Source: Skeletonema marinoi (taxonomy: Eukaryota; Bacillariophyta; Thalassiosirophyceae; Thalassiosirales; Thalassiosiraceae). Taken from it: a stretch of 64,000 nt of DNA. Under the pieces are notes generated by a model, which was not told where the DNA came from, made no database searches, and saw only the letters and a program-made list of their open reading frames with translations. The stretch is from positions 868,001 to 932,000 of the forward strand of contig CM060506.1 in assembly GCA_030544225.1 (NCBI GenBank), given 5' to 3'. Both the position numbers and the translations under genes were made by a program. This document shows positions 23,071 through 35,806 of the stretch, piece after piece (within the stretch, counting starts at the first letter, position 1; each line of letters starts with the position of its first letter).

Positions 23071-23596
23071 ATGGAAAAAACAGCAGTAACAAACGGCCAA
23101 GGAGTAGGTTCGCCGGCTGAGAAGCCGACCAATGACGACGAAGCGAACGCAACGACCTCAACAGTTGCAGCGTCGGAACATGGGCAAGGCGGCGACACAA
23201 CAAGCAGTGCAAATCAAGTTGCGACGAACAAGACTACCGAAGTCGTCGACCCAGGTGATTCAAACATGAAGGTTGCATCTGTTGTGAAGTGGCATGCAAC
23301 TGTGCTGTTGTTACTAACGCATGTTGTTGGCGGACGCGTAATGGAAGCACGTGTGAATGCTAACCCTGTTGTATCCGAAACGACAAGTAGGCTGCAAAAT
23401 ACACTCGCCGGGAATCCGAACGAGGCGAAATTAACCGAGGGGGATGTGATGTCGAGCAGCTTTGTCTCGGTGCTGTTAATGAACAAACCCACCACGGACG
23501 AATTGTGTGACAGAGTGAATAATGTAAGTTTACCAGATAGTGTGTGCAATTTAAGCAACTCCACGATTTTAAAGGAGAAATCATTTGATGTGAGCA

Positions 23597-23679
23597 GTTA
23601 AAATGCTGGAGACCCCATCATTTTAACGACGAACTATTTTGAAGCGTGCGCATAAAATGATGGAGACTCCATGATTTTA
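23597..23679. repeat. Pair of E-type hairpins in intron 1 of the 1185-aa gene (copy 1)
   Basis: Two hairpins at 23597-23627 and 23653-23679, with a half hairpin following at 23705-23718, in a 261-bp intron. Separate copies in one intron show that the unit can multiply or is tolerated repeatedly. Confidence 0.75.
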
Positions 23680-25201
23680 ATGATGAGCTCTTCTGATGTG
23701 TGCATTTAAAATGTTGGCAATTGAATGTGAAGCGACAATTTCACTGATATGTTCTAATGATAATTATATTCTTGCACACAACAGCCAGATACTGATATAT
23801 TACTCATCGACGGAATGAATGGGATGGGATCAGTGGTGCACAGTAGCGGCCCGCAGTGTACACCTTGTGAGCAAACACAAGATTTAAAAGTCTTCCAAGC
23901 ATTATCACTCGACGACCTTAATATGCTGTTTAGCAACAACGTCACTACTTCAGACGGAAGAAAGAACTTTGCCGAGCAGTACAATCGACACAACTTCCAA
24001 AATAAGTTCATTTGGAAGGACGAGGAGGAAAAGGAGGTCGAATCAGACTCTGCCTGGACAGCGTTCATGAAGTTCAAGAAATCATTCGACGTCATTAATA
24101 CACTTATGATCAGCATGGAGGAGGGCAATCATCGCCTACTTGCATCCTTTTTCACTTTGGCAGGTAGAAAAGCGCATCCAATGTCAAAGCTAACGATGGA
24201 AGAACCTACTCAGGGCGAAAAGCTGACCCCTGAGTATCTGAGGAAAGAAGGAAAAAATATCGACCAGAACAAGCTGACGAAGGAAGGTGGAACAGATTTG
24301 CAGACGAAAATACTAGCTATTTTTATGGGCAAAGATGCCAAACAAGTGAGTGTTAATGGACTATTGTGCATTCCAATTCGGGCAAACACAAAAGAGTACC
24401 CTGTCAAAAATACGCTGAGAACCTGTGTTGATAGGAGCACATCACTTACAGTGGCAAAGCACGTCAGTTCGGAAAGAACCAGTTTAATGGAAATTGCAGA
24501 AATAATGAAAACGGGGAACAGCACAAACGTCTTTGAATCTGGCGTAGTCTTTAAAGAGTGCTTCTATAAGAGCTTGGTGGATGGAAAGTTAGCGATGTTT
24601 AAATTGAATAAGAAAGATGGTGAGAAGAAGAAGAAGAAGGGGAAGAAGAAGAAAGGAGAGGTCAGCAAAGACACCGTGATAGCAAACCCATTACGTTGCT
24701 TTACTGACTACGAGATCTTTTGCACAGGAGCCTGCATCACTCCAAAAGTGTATGTGAAAAGTAAAGAGGGTGACATGGTGATGTGTTATTTTGCAGAGAG
24801 TTACTCCGATACAGCCAAAGGCGCCAAGGACTCGTTTGACCTTCACGAGTTAAATTTGCTTATTATCGGGCCTCTGATCTTTGAAATCTGTCTGAGACAA
24901 GGTGGAATGGATCGGGAAAAACGGTTGCAAATCGCGGAATACTTTGCATCGCACGGGTACTTTAATCTGAGCTTCAACAGAAACATGCAGAATATGCCGG
25001 ATATTGATTACCTGGGGGAGAAAATAGGCGATTACGGTAATGACAAGCTAGCCAATGCAGTCTTCTTGGAGAACTTGCTTACAGCAGCATGTTTGTTCGG
25101 CAGATGCGAAGATGCCGTGAGACTAATCGACTCATTGGGAAGAGATCAGAAAGATCAGACACTCTACTGGGAAGGAATGAGTAAGTGGCTTGCACAATTC
25201 G

Positions 25202-25230
25202 TTTAAATGCTGGAGTCCCCAGTATTTTAT
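25202..25230. repeat. E-type intron hairpin in intron 2 of the 1185-aa gene (copy 1)
   Basis: TTTAAATGCTGGAG / CCCCAGTATTTTA inside the 95-bp intron. The copy 2 equivalent is 55272-55300. Confidence 0.75.
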
Positions 25231-25547
25231 CTAACAACCACGCCTACCTCCAAATCACATCTTGCTAAATTACAGGACTGTCGTACGGACAACTCACTGT
25301 GCTGACAACTATACAGTACAGGATAATTACGCACACATTGAAAGCAAAGGGCAAGCAAATCGATATGGGTTTCATGCGCAATATGTTGTACTTTGCTAAC
25401 GTGGAAATGCTCATGAGTGTCTGGCTAGAATACGGGTTCAATCCACCGCTGAAAACGGATTTACAGCCGGACAGATTCACCGACGATGAGGCTACCCAGG
25501 AATACTTCACAGGCGAACACGAAGGAACGATCGAACAAGCATTAGAA

Positions 25548-26329
25548 TCAAACTGGTGCCGTGCAGCCTGGCTGTGTAGCCTGTTCTGGAGCTGAGGGGA
25601 CAGAAAGAGAGCTGCAATGCGGGCCCTCGGGGCCTTGTCTGGTACATCTACTTCTTTTACTGTGTTAGTGTTTTTTTTAAGGGTTACCCTACTATAAAGT
25701 TGCTCTGCAATGCTTTGTGTGTTGTTTCTTGCTCTTCTGTCACTTGTCTCTTTTCTCTTGTGTGCGCGCCCACCCATTCTATTTTGCAAATAAGACAGCC
25801 ATCTTCAAAAATCTGCGTTGAAAATAAGACAGCCATCTTCAAAAACTATTTTGCAAATAAGACAGCCATCTTCAAAACAAAAAGAACAAAATTTTATCAA
25901 ATTGAACAAATGACCGGATCCGGTCATTTGTCCGGTCATTTGTTTTTTGCTTCTCTTTGCTTCTCTTTTCGCTTTTACCAGCTTCTCTGCAGGATGAACG
26001 CGCACACAGCACTGTGAGAACCATATGAATTAGTTTTGCACTTTCTTGCAATGACATTTTAGCTCAAACTCGGGCGCATCTAGAGCATACCTGGTACTTT
26101 TTTACATAGGAAATCCATACAAAATCAATTCCTACTGTGTAGCCGGTATGGTCTAAAGGGCCTCTACATGTCACACAGTAAATGTTTCTGCCTAAATCCT
26201 TCGTATACTATTCCTGCGTAGGCTCCTGTAGAAATATCTGGTCACAACTAGTCACTATTGCTCACCATAGAATTGAGGGCACCTCCGGCACCCCGGAATT
26301 ACGCTTCACGCAATCTATCCGGGGCCCCG
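25548..26329 (+). mobile_element. Non-autonomous Helitron C1, 3'-truncated, in the 1185-aa gene of E copy 1
   Basis: The element is 782 bp. The 5' end TCAAACTGGTGCC is intact, but the 3' end stops at GGGGCCCCG and lacks the final AGGGCCGA seen in C2 and C3. A 152-bp stretch of the target gene (25396-25547) is repeated directly after it (26330-26481). It contains three copies of a 34-bp repeat around GACAGCCATCTTC and the palindrome ATGACCGGATCCGGTCAT. There is no convincing gene. Confidence 0.9.
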
Positions 26330-28086
26330 CTAACGTGGAAATGCTCATGAGTGTCTGGCTAGAATACGGGTTCAATCCACCGCTGAAAACGGATTTACAG
26401 CCGGACAGATTCACCGACGATGAGGCTACCCAGGAATACTTCACAGGCGAACACGAAGGAACGATCGAACAAGCATTAGAACTACTTAGGGAGAGCTTAA
26501 AGAAAGTAATCGGCGATGACGTCAAGAAGCTCAGTAATGTGTATGACATTCTGGGCTGGAATCACCTTTACACATCGAGCGGAAGCTTGGTAGGGTACAA
26601 CAAACTCATGGTCGCACTTTGGGTGTATGTATGGGACAAAGTGACTACCTTCGTAGACGTCGAGAAAGAACTTGGCAACAACATCACATGGGAGGAGTTT
26701 GACAAAAATGGTCTGTATTTTTGGAAAAAGAAGTTCCGTAAGGTCCCAAGGGGAGTAGGAGGCGAAACTACAACACTCAGGCAAAATCTTGAGGCAGCAA
26801 CACCGACGCCGGGTACAGAAGAAGACAAATACGAGAGCGTCAGGCTGCAGGATTACCAGTCAGTATCATCTGGTAATTGCACGACCTTCCCTGATATAGT
26901 GGGTTCGCTCTTTGAGCCACTGGTAGAGAACACCGAGAAGAAGAACACAACACAAAAATTGTCGATGGGTAAGCATAAGCCAAGAGCAGCTAAAAAAAAG
27001 AAGAAACGGAAGAAGAAGAAGGAAGAAGACGTTACAAATCTGACAACAAAAAAGAAGCCGAAGAAGACCACGCAGGCCGATATGTCAGAGTCGCAAGATG
27101 ACGAGAGTCGCTCGGGTGACGGAGAGACTCGAAGTAACAACACAGAAAACTCACGAACTACAGCCGTGACAACCTTGCTAGAAAATGTTGCCAAAAGATA
27201 TGACCACATCGAAGATAAGACAGTGCTTCTTGTGCTGCAAAAGATTGCCAGCACTGGCGAAAGCGGAAAGTACAGCGACTTGTACAATATTATGGCGCAA
27301 GCAGTGACTGTGGGAGACGCTGAACAAGACGTGACTGATGAAATCGTGGACAATGAAGAAAAGTAAGACAGACCATTATGAAACTACTACATTGTCACGA
27401 GATTGATCGCATATTCCTCAACAAATTCTCATTTTTCAACATTATACACCGCAGCACACATGCTGAACAGGATAATCCTATTGAACAGTTGTTGAACGAT
27501 GTCATTCCTTACCTTAGCGGATTCAGCTGGCGTCCTTTGGACAACATGCGACCAACAACGCTAATGTTCATGTCAGATGTGAAGCAGGCTATTCTGGATA
27601 CATACAACACTACACGAGATGAGGTAGACAAAATAACTATGGAGCAATGCAACAACAGAGAGATTGAATACTACTCTACTGGCCACTTTGAAGAAGGTCA
27701 GAGACATGCCGAGAATCTAAAGCAGTGGCTAGGTGAGAACAATATAGAGCACAGTGTATACATGTACCACATGGACGAAGATGACAGGGAAGAAGATAGC
27801 AAACGGATCAAATCGGGTAAATTTGCTGCTCCACCACTCTACAAAGTATCGGATTACCGCGACAAAGAGGGAACAACAAGAACAACGGTACTACAGGTCC
27901 GGCAAAAGCCTACTAAACAAGTGGAAGGATATATATTCATTGAGGAAGCTGCGCTAAGTATTTTTGACAACCAGGACTACACATTTGAAGCCGAACTGGA
28001 AGAAACATAAGGCAAACGAACTGCGACAAGAACAGGGAACATCAACCAAATTACACAGCAGTGATTAGAATTTAACTTACAATAAT

Positions 28087-28920
28087 TTAAAGTTGACTGA
28101 TATTGCAGTACTTTATAATATTCGGGCAGTAATCAGCTGTGACGGAGAACACCAAGGAATATCGTAGCACTAATATCATAACGTACAAAACAGCTCTGGA
28201 CTCCTCGACATGACAAGGAACAATATAAGCAAACGAGGAGGACGCACAAACGCCCCACTCATTCAAATCTAAAAACACGTGAAGTAAGTCGCTTGGTGGC
28301 GAAAGGCGAGTTATCATCAAATCCAACAGCTTGATTTGGTACTCGAGATAGCTGACCGACCGATCTCCATACAAAACGACCTTGCTGCCAAACCCCCATC
28401 GTTTATGTGAGACAAAATAATTGAATAAGTCAAACAAATCCCTAAATAAGCTAAATCCAACAATGGAAGATGACAAAGGATCTACAGTCAGACCGAGGGA
28501 AGACAACGGCTCTAACGTTGGTACCAAAGGTAAGAAATCACCACGACACCCAATGTTGTAAATTGAACAAAAGGATGATAAGTCCAAAGTAACCCAACCA
28601 CTACGCATAACTAAAACGTCCCACAGCCGCCAGAAATGGTCGTCAAACATAAAACCGGACCTGGTATGCCAATTCACCGCTAGGGCAGTAGAGATCAATA
28701 CGCCGCCAGATGCAAAGAAGGATTCACATGAGTCAATTTCCTGGCTAACGACACTCGAAGTGACAACTTCAATAGTATAATCAGCTTTGCTGCGGTAAAC
28801 AGACCTAGCACTATTGAACAGCTCATCATTCAATCGACGAATCAGAGTCAACAAAGACGCCAAACTGACGGGCTTATTAACGCAAGAGCGCGACGGAACT
28901 GATGATTGCCAATCGACCAT
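28087..28920 (-). CDS. Unknown 277-aa protein (E cargo, copy 1)
   Basis: This single-exon gene runs from the ATG at 28920. The protein is mixed in character, rich in Ser, Leu and Val, with repeated hydrophobic-aromatic stretches (FWRLWDVLVM; FRDLFDLFNYFV) that look more like a folded soluble domain than membrane helices. No motif is recognised. The last 76 bp before the 1185-aa stop separate the two convergent genes. Both E copies preserve the frame with identical translation, which supports function or very recent duplication. Confidence 0.7.
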   Translation of the reverse strand: MVDWQSSVPSRSCVNKPVSLASLLTLIRRLNDELFNSARSVYRSKADYTIEVVTSSVVSQEIDSCESFFASGGVLISTALAVNWHTRSGFMFDDHFWRLWDVLVMRSGWVTLDLSSFCSIYNIGCRGDFLPLVPTLEPLSSLGLTVDPLSSSIVGFSLFRDLFDLFNYFVSHKRWGFGSKVVLYGDRSVSYLEYQIKLLDLMITRLSPPSDLLHVFLDLNEWGVCASSSFAYIVPCHVEESRAVLYVMILVLRYSLVFSVTADYCPNIIKYCNISQL

Positions 28921-29215
28921 GGATGATAGAGGATTGAGAAAACAAATAGTATTACACTAGAACGAGCAGAACTGACTCATCGATGTAACTCACTACATGA
29001 TGTGAAGTTGAAAGGACACAGAGAATGTGCAAGTGGTGTGGTGGACAGACGAGAAAAAGATTGGCGGAAACGAGAAAAGAAGTGCCATTGGCGACGAATA
29101 AAATTATTACACCACCAATAAGTGAGCAACTACTTAAGTAAGTAGATTGGTCCATGATGGTAAAGAAGAGCAGAGGAAAGGACCAAGACAAGCAACATAC
29201 AACACACGACCTACC
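28921..29215. promoter_or_regulatory. Divergent spacer of the 277-aa and 127-aa genes (E copy 1, uninterrupted)
   Basis: About 295 bp lie between divergent starts. It contains the B3 empty site near 29103-29115. The promoter role is inferred from arrangement. Confidence 0.4.
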
Positions 29216-29599
29216 ATGAACAATAGAAATATAGGACAAAACGGGAGCAAAATACATAGTGTTGACACAATCACTGCATTGTCAAATGAGCTTAGAATGG
29301 AATTAGGCCTGGCAAATAATGCACTGGGCAACGCTGTGGTAACAAAGATAATAAAACAAGCGAGCGGCGACAGTAACTTAGCAAAAAAGATAATTCCTGG
29401 TTACAGGAAAGCAATAAAAGAACAATATCCCGACGAATTCGACGAGCTGATAATTCTTGATTACATGGATGACGAGGAGTATCACAAGACGAGCGCGCCT
29501 AATATGAAAAGGCCAGCTTGTCGATACGAAGTACGGAATAATGTGCCAAAGACAATAGTATTCATGCAACATTCGTGCTACAGACCAAGCCTAGAATGA
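29216..29599 (+). CDS. Unknown 127-aa protein (E cargo, copy 1)
   Basis: The gene encodes a 127-aa protein from the in-frame ATG at 29216. The frame is open further upstream, so a longer product or a spliced leader is possible. The first part is Asn/Gly-rich and polar. The middle (SNELRMELGLANNALGNAVV, then IIPGYRKAIKEQYPDEFDEL) looks helical and could be a small DNA- or protein-binding fold. The C-terminus is basic and cysteine-containing. There is no recognised family. It is the first gene inside the E 5' end and points toward that end. Confidence 0.6.
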   Translation: MNNRNIGQNGSKIHSVDTITALSNELRMELGLANNALGNAVVTKIIKQASGDSNLAKKIIPGYRKAIKEQYPDEFDELIILDYMDDEEYHKTSAPNMKRPACRYEVRNNVPKTIVFMQHSCYRPSLE

Positions 29600-30165
29600 A
29601 AGGAGAATAACCAGATAGAATGAAAACAAACCGAGGAAAACGAACAAGGGGAGCCAAAAGCCAAGACAATTAAAAGCAAATCCCACTTGTTATTGTGACA
29701 CGAGTTATACAACATATTACCTAGTGACACCTACTTCGCTTTGCCGCCCTTACTCGCTAACTTCTTTGAATATAGAAGTGCGATAGACTGAGTGAATAAA
29801 TTACTCAGCTAACGAGTATAACGAGAAGAACTCAAAGCCTGGGCAGTTAAAATAGTGGGGTTGCCAACATTTTAACGGAAGGAAACTTCGTCAACGGGCA
29901 AAAAGGGGGAGAAGCCAAAAGTGAGCAGGTAAAATAGTGCACTAACCAACTTCTTAAATGGTGATAAATAACCATACCAATAACAAAAGTGAGAAGTGTA
30001 AGAACACAGTCAGTATTGCAGAGCAACTTTATAGTCAGACATAGTGACTAAATGATAGGAAACACAACAACCAGCACAAGGCCCCGAGGGCCACACTGCA
30101 GCAAGGCCCAGCCACACAGACCAGCACACAACGCACAAAAAGCACTGCAGAGACACACCAGTTTA
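29600..30165 (-). other. E 5' terminal region, copy 1
   Basis: No gene is seen. It holds, moving outward, an E-type hairpin at 29846-29876, the block resembling the replicase promoter at 29881-29914, a degenerate hairpin at 29931-29960, the 5' motif (TATAAAGTTGCTCTGCAATA, read on minus) at 30014-30033 and the GGCCCTCGGGGCC motif near 30080-30092. The tip is at 30165. Confidence 0.7.
29846..29876. repeat. E-type hairpin near the E 5' end (copy 1)
   Basis: GTTAAAATAGTGGGG / CCAACATTTTAAC, downstream of the 127-aa gene. The copy 2 equivalent is 49489-49519. Confidence 0.65.
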
Positions 30166-32586
30166 TACCTCTGTGTTATAGCCGTTGATCGCAGGGGCAT
30201 CGAGCACTTTCGACTGAAAAGGACGAAATCAAAAAAAGTTGTCCAGCATTGCGTGCCTGTATTGCATGGATGGAGAGCCAATAGTGATGTCCAGCTGCTG
30301 CTCTACAGGTCTCACCCCGATAAGCCAGATATGACGGAAATTGAGAACGTGTGCCAGTACGTCGTAGCCTATGCTAGTAAGAAGAACCACACAACGAAGG
30401 AGGAGAAGGAAGCAATCCAAAATATCATAGAGAGGTGAGTGACTTTCTCTTTCAAACCTTTTTTTCCCTCCCTTGTCAGAATTTTAAACTGAGACTTGCT
30501 GCTCCCGACTTTCACTTGCACTTTTGCTTTTGCAGTTCAAGCTCTGATGACATCAGTGGAGTCAATGCGCTGGTAAAGATGTCATTGAACTGGATGACCA
30601 GCAAGAGATTGATTAGCATCCAGGAGGCCGTGCACGAGATCGATCGTTTGAACCTGACACTTTGTTCGGACGAGATCAACTACGTACCACTTGCAAGCTG
30701 TATGAAGCTGCGCAAGTCTACCGAGCGTAAGCCAAGGGACTTAGTGTATTGCTATGGCAACAGAGACATTAAACATGACCACTACTCCCTCGACCGATAC
30801 TTTTACGAGGTATTCATAAAACAATCCTTCATGAGGGACGAGGATAGCGGGAGGGTGAAGGACCGAATCTTGATTGCCAACGGCCTGAATTGCCGACCAT
30901 GCCATCCCATTGACTTCAACTACGTGAGGGGCATGCTCATAATGCATAAACCATGGAGCGTCCGCAAACCTCTCGACACACGAGACAAGCAGGCAACTAT
31001 CAACACTTTCAAGAAGATGCTGGAGGATAAAGACGTGCCAACCAACGTGTGGACAGAGTACATGCGAGCAGTGAGGTACGCACAAGAAAAACGCATCGAG
31101 GTGGTTGCAAAACAGGGGGTACTAGATGCTGACGTGGACTTGGACGAATTAGACCACCACGATGCGGAGCAGTATTTGCAATGGAAGAATTCCACCTTCC
31201 TGGACGATGGGAGAAATGGGCAAGATTCATTGAAGGGCGAGAAGGTCGACAGAGGAATTGATCATGATTGGAGCGTATCATCCTTCAAAGGTGAGCGTGA
31301 TACCACAGTTGATGGGGATGTGTACACACAACAACTTCGTGATGACTGCAAACAATTGGAAATCACCAATGCAAACAACCTATCCATACCGCTCAGGTCG
31401 GACGGGAGCAAGTATTCGGTGGACATTCTCTCTGACGAGCAGAAAATAATCGTCCTTGCCGTAATTGATACAGTGGTGAAGTTCCTGACGAACGATGAAG
31501 ATTACGAACCATTGCGGGCAACAGTGGTAGGGTGTGGCGGGTGTGGCAAGTCACTGATTATTAACACAATCATCACCATCATACGCGAGCTCACAAACTG
31601 CAACGGCTCGGTAAAAGTGGCGGCACCATCAGGAAGCGCTGCCTATAATGTTGGCGGGTGTACTCTACACAAGCTCCTGGACATCAATGTACAAGTGCCT
31701 TGGAAGTCACTGAACGAGCAAAAGAGATCAGCCCTGAACGAGAAATTGACGGAGCTGCTGGTGTTCATGCTGGACGAACGCAGCATGCTGAATTCTCAGG
31801 TTGTCTTTGGTGCGGAAGAGCATGTGAGGGAGTGCGTGTATAATGGTCACAATTCAAGGGAGAGGTGGGGCGGCGTTCCTGTGGGTCTATTCTTCGGAGA
31901 TGACTACCAGCTCCCCCCAACTGACAAAAACAGAGCCATTAACGGCTTCACGAAGTACTACTGCAACAAATCTCCCCAGCCAACAACATACAGGAGCAAG
32001 AATGGGCAGATCTGTGACTACGAGGGCGTAAAAATACTGACAGAAATGATGACTCAGAAAGTATTCATGCTGACCAAGAATTTCAGGGCGTCGAAACCCG
32101 CGGATAATGAGTTGATGAGCAGATTGCGTGTTGGCGAACCAACCGAGGAGGATGCAGAGAGGTTGATGGATCTTCATTTGAGCAATTACCCAGCCAAGTT
32201 CGTCGAAGAACTCAAGCAGGATCCGCGATGCTTGTGGGCTTTTGCAAAGCGGGATGCCATGCACCAGAAGAATACAGAGATGCTTGTGAAAACACACAGG
32301 AGCAACAAAACACCAGTTGCAAGGCTGTCGTGTGTTTTTGACAGTTCTCACGCAGGATCAACCGCTTATACTAGTCACTTCTACGGGAAGAATGTAACAT
32401 TGGACTTGGATATTTGCGTCGGAGCACAAGTATGCCTTGAGACAGCGAACATAGAGCCGAATGCTGGACTTTTTGTTGGTGCCATCGGGAGGGTCGTAGA
32501 AATAGTGTATGACAAGTCAGTGGGGCCAAACAGTGAAAGAAGGGACCACCTACCCAAGTATGTAGTCGTTGACATACCCTCGTTCA

Positions 32587-32813
32587 TGACAAATATAGCA
32601 TTCGGTAGAGTAGATATGGATTCTCTATTGGTACGTAGAAATACTGGTATCTTCGTATTTAGGATGATTGTGACGAATCGAAGAAGAAAAGATCATGAGA
32701 TGATCACACAAGTAGAATTAATGATATCGTAAGGGACGAATACATCGAGTTAGTGAGGTGATCCTCAATAATTGATTGCACAGCTAAGCACTCACAGATT
32801 GTAAAATCTGTCA
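32587..32813 (+). repeat. Left LTR
   Basis: 227 bp, TG...CA ends, matches 35807-36033. Confidence 0.88.
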
Positions 32814-35806
32814 GATCAACTAGTCTCGAGTCTTTACTTCAACCTCTTTGGTTGTGTAGGGCACGGAACTGACAATCATCCACATTCCGACCGCTGGTCC
32901 GTCTTGTCTGATGGTTGAGATCAAGCTCACTGCCATTTTCAAAAGAACGACCGCCGGTCCTAGTAATTGAAGTTTGGACAAGATCTGATTCGACCGCTGG
33001 TCCATGAAGATAAGGGATTTTATTATGCACCATTAAACCGGGTATTTAATTTTTCAGTGAGACGTGAACTCGGTCCGAGGGCCTAACGAATTTGACACAA
33101 TTCAGAAAACTGTAGTTCCCATTATGCACTTTATGATGGGGTTCAAAAATCAACTATGGTCTAAATTTATGATCCCTAAGGATGATAATTTCATCGTTGT
33201 TAATGCTGGTGATACTTTCATCGTTATCGTGAAACAACAACCGAGCGTGAAATATACTCAAGCCGTCCGAGGCCCGCTTGATTCTCGCTTCCCGTCGGGA
33301 GCCCCTTTGGGTAGGTTGGCTGACATGTTAATGGATATGAATTTGATTAACGCCGTGAAAAATCGGAAGAATGAAGGCAACAACAACTCGTTATCCCCCT
33401 TTTCAACAGCGGGTAACAACAACAACTGGGAGGGATTTTATTATTGTCCTCCATCACCATTGCTCCAACCTGATCTCATCGACTTTAGGTTTAACCTTGC
33501 CGTGGATATCTGGCGCTTTCACATGAGCACATCCATTGATCGCATGGATGCGAAACGTTCCTTTGGTGAGCAATCACGCCTCTTTGATCGTGGCAATCCA
33601 AGCCTATCGTCGGAATTTGGGGAGAGGCAGAAAATAATTCATGGCTTCGCTGTTGAAGGGATTGGGGAGTGTCATGCAACCATTATTGTTCCGGTTGACG
33701 GGGAGCATATCGAACGATGCGGGGTGGATGTCTCTATTGTCTGGATAGTTATTACGGACGCCAATGATATTGTATGGGGAGCCAGTGCTTTTGCCAATCA
33801 TGTCGACCGTCTCCAAGTCGTAATATGTGAGTATGCCCCTCACGTTGGAACAGGAATTTTTGCATGCGCCATGTTGGTTGGTGAGAATGGGGAGCTAGTA
33901 TTTGACGATGTCAAGTATCATATGGCTACTACTGTGGATGTTGGTGGTATTGTTATTGTGACTACCGGTATTATTGTGCCTACGGTGACGGTGGCTGGTA
34001 CTTCGAACAATGAGATTTATTACAAGTCAGGTGAAGTCTTTCCATTTGCAAGTGTTATTATTTCATCATTTAATGGGTTTAATGTCGTCGACGTATCGCC
34101 TGCTCCATATCTTGCTTGCAAGTCTGTTGGGAATGATGTTATCGACAACGTTTTGCGGGAGGTGCTATGGGGAGATTTGATGCGTACACAAGTACATGAA
34201 GCTTCTGTAGGGGGAGAGTTGATACTTACACAAGTTCATGACGCTTTTGTACGAATTGATCACGGCAACGATGACACTGCGATGCATTTGAATGAGAACG
34301 GCGTTGCTGACAACGACGACTATCCATTGGTTTTGGTTATTATTGTTCCAGAATTGATCGACATGCATGATAGGCGTGTATCACTTACGAGATCTTGTTT
34401 GATGTGTGGTACCGATCATGTGTCTTGGAATGAAGAATTTGGTAGACGGCTGGTCTATGGGGAGCACCGTGCATTATTGAGCGATGGGGAGCACCGTGCT
34501 GGAAGAGAATTGCTTTCTTTGGGCAATGGAAGCTGCTGCTATTATGATGGATTGAACATCCCTAGCAATCCTGCTTATTCTGGCGAAGTATTTGATGATG
34601 ATGCACTCACTTATGGCAATGAAGAAGGACTCAGTAGTAAGAGCGAGGATGTTATCTCTGGAGAGTTGGATGCATTGAGGTGGGTGCATGAATGGGGAGA
34701 GCACGAAGGAGTTCTGACGAAGCAGGAGCGAGTACGAGGGGAATATCTTGCAATTGATAGAAGGATCATCGTTTTGAGAAATTTGTTGGTTGGTATTGAT
34801 GATCCTTATGGATTGATGAGTTATGAGGAGCATGAATCTTACAACAACGGCGTTGGGAATAACATGTACTCATGGGGAGCGATCTTCAGGGTGATAGCAC
34901 GGATTTATGCAGCGACGATTGGCGTGATCAATGGTGGAAGTCTTTTGCATATTAGTACTGAAGCAATACTAGATGGTGAACTCGTTGGTAACTTGACGAC
35001 ACACTGTACTGCACGATCGGGTAGTGATGAGTCATCTTGTACGGATCGCCTCAGCTTCATGGATTGCGATGATCGGATGTCTCTTGGATGGGCGAAGTCT
35101 ACGCAGCAGAATGACAATGCGAAGCAGTCATTACTTTGGGGAGCAACATCCACGAGGTTCGTGACAGAAGTCTACGACAAGTCAGGCAACGACATTTCTG
35201 CAAACAATGATTGGTCCAAGGCTTGGTCTATTGGAAGTTACTTCGAGTACACAACATGTGGTGATGATGAATTGACACTTGGTATGGACGGAGTTGCAAC
35301 GCCGCATGGTACTGATAAGGATTCCCTCTACTTCGTTGCGGTGAACTCGAGCGATAATCGTGTTGGGCTTGATGGAAGCAGCAACCCTTATTCCACCGTA
35401 TTGGGTACAAGGTACACAGCGGATAGCGCTTTTGCTGATTACAACTGCGTGCTTGTCGACCTATTCTGTGGTGAGTCATCGGATACGAAGGATGCTTGTT
35501 TTGATGCTGCGATTTATACCGCGAGGACTATACTAGAGAGGACAAGAGTCAAGTATACACCGCTTTGTCTCGAGGTATTATCTCAAGAGCAACATGCATC
35601 ATCTGGATTCGACGAGTCGATTGCTTCTGAGGATATTCTGTTCGTGCAAGAAGGATCTATGACAGCATCTGTCGGAGACGAGCTGTATCAAGACACGACG
35701 AATGTCATGTCTAATGTTGACGCAAGGAGTCAATCACACGACCATGATTGCCTGTACAGGTCTTTGCCCAGCAATCGAATTTGGACAATATCGAATCATA
35801 GGGGAG

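Larger units (their letters stand above)
23071..28010 (+). pseudogene. Unknown 1185-aa protein gene disrupted by C1 (E cargo, copy 1)
   Basis: Exons are 23071-23523, 23785-25180, 25276-27362 (carrying C1 and the 152-bp duplication) and 27455-28010. Apart from C1 the sequence and splice sites match the intact copy at 53427-57432. C1 follows the codons for EQALE and would end translation shortly inside the element. Because 152 bp of coding sequence is repeated after C1, both halves of the gene overlap. The first intron (23524-23784) holds two full E hairpins and a half hairpin, and the second (25181-25275) holds one. Confidence 0.85.
1..30165 (-). mobile_element. Giant Helitron-like element E, copy 1 (truncated by window)
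   Basis: The 5' end lies at about 30165 (reads TAAACTGGTG on the minus strand) inside the Rep gene of another Helitron, F. The element runs leftward past position 1, so its 3' end is not seen. It carries six genes on alternating strands, ending with the replicase. Later insertions sit inside it: D (13013-22774), B1 (3440-5512) and C1 (25548-26329 plus a 152-bp duplication). Without these it is at least 17 kb. From 30165 to about 7535 it matches E copy 2 base for base as far as can be judged by eye, and the cargo translations are identical. The family assignment rests on the HUH Rep and PIF1 domains and on terminal motifs shared with D, B and C. The exact 5' base is uncertain by a few positions. 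Confidence 0.85.

Noticed and set aside
24600-24680. Lysine codon run as a microsatellite expansion
   Set aside because: It lies inside a conserved frame with mixed AAG/AAA and other codons in both copies, so it is treated as coding.
33604-33843. Minus-strand frame inside the LTR element as a protease
   Set aside because: It is short and opposite a much longer open frame; no catalytic motif was seen.
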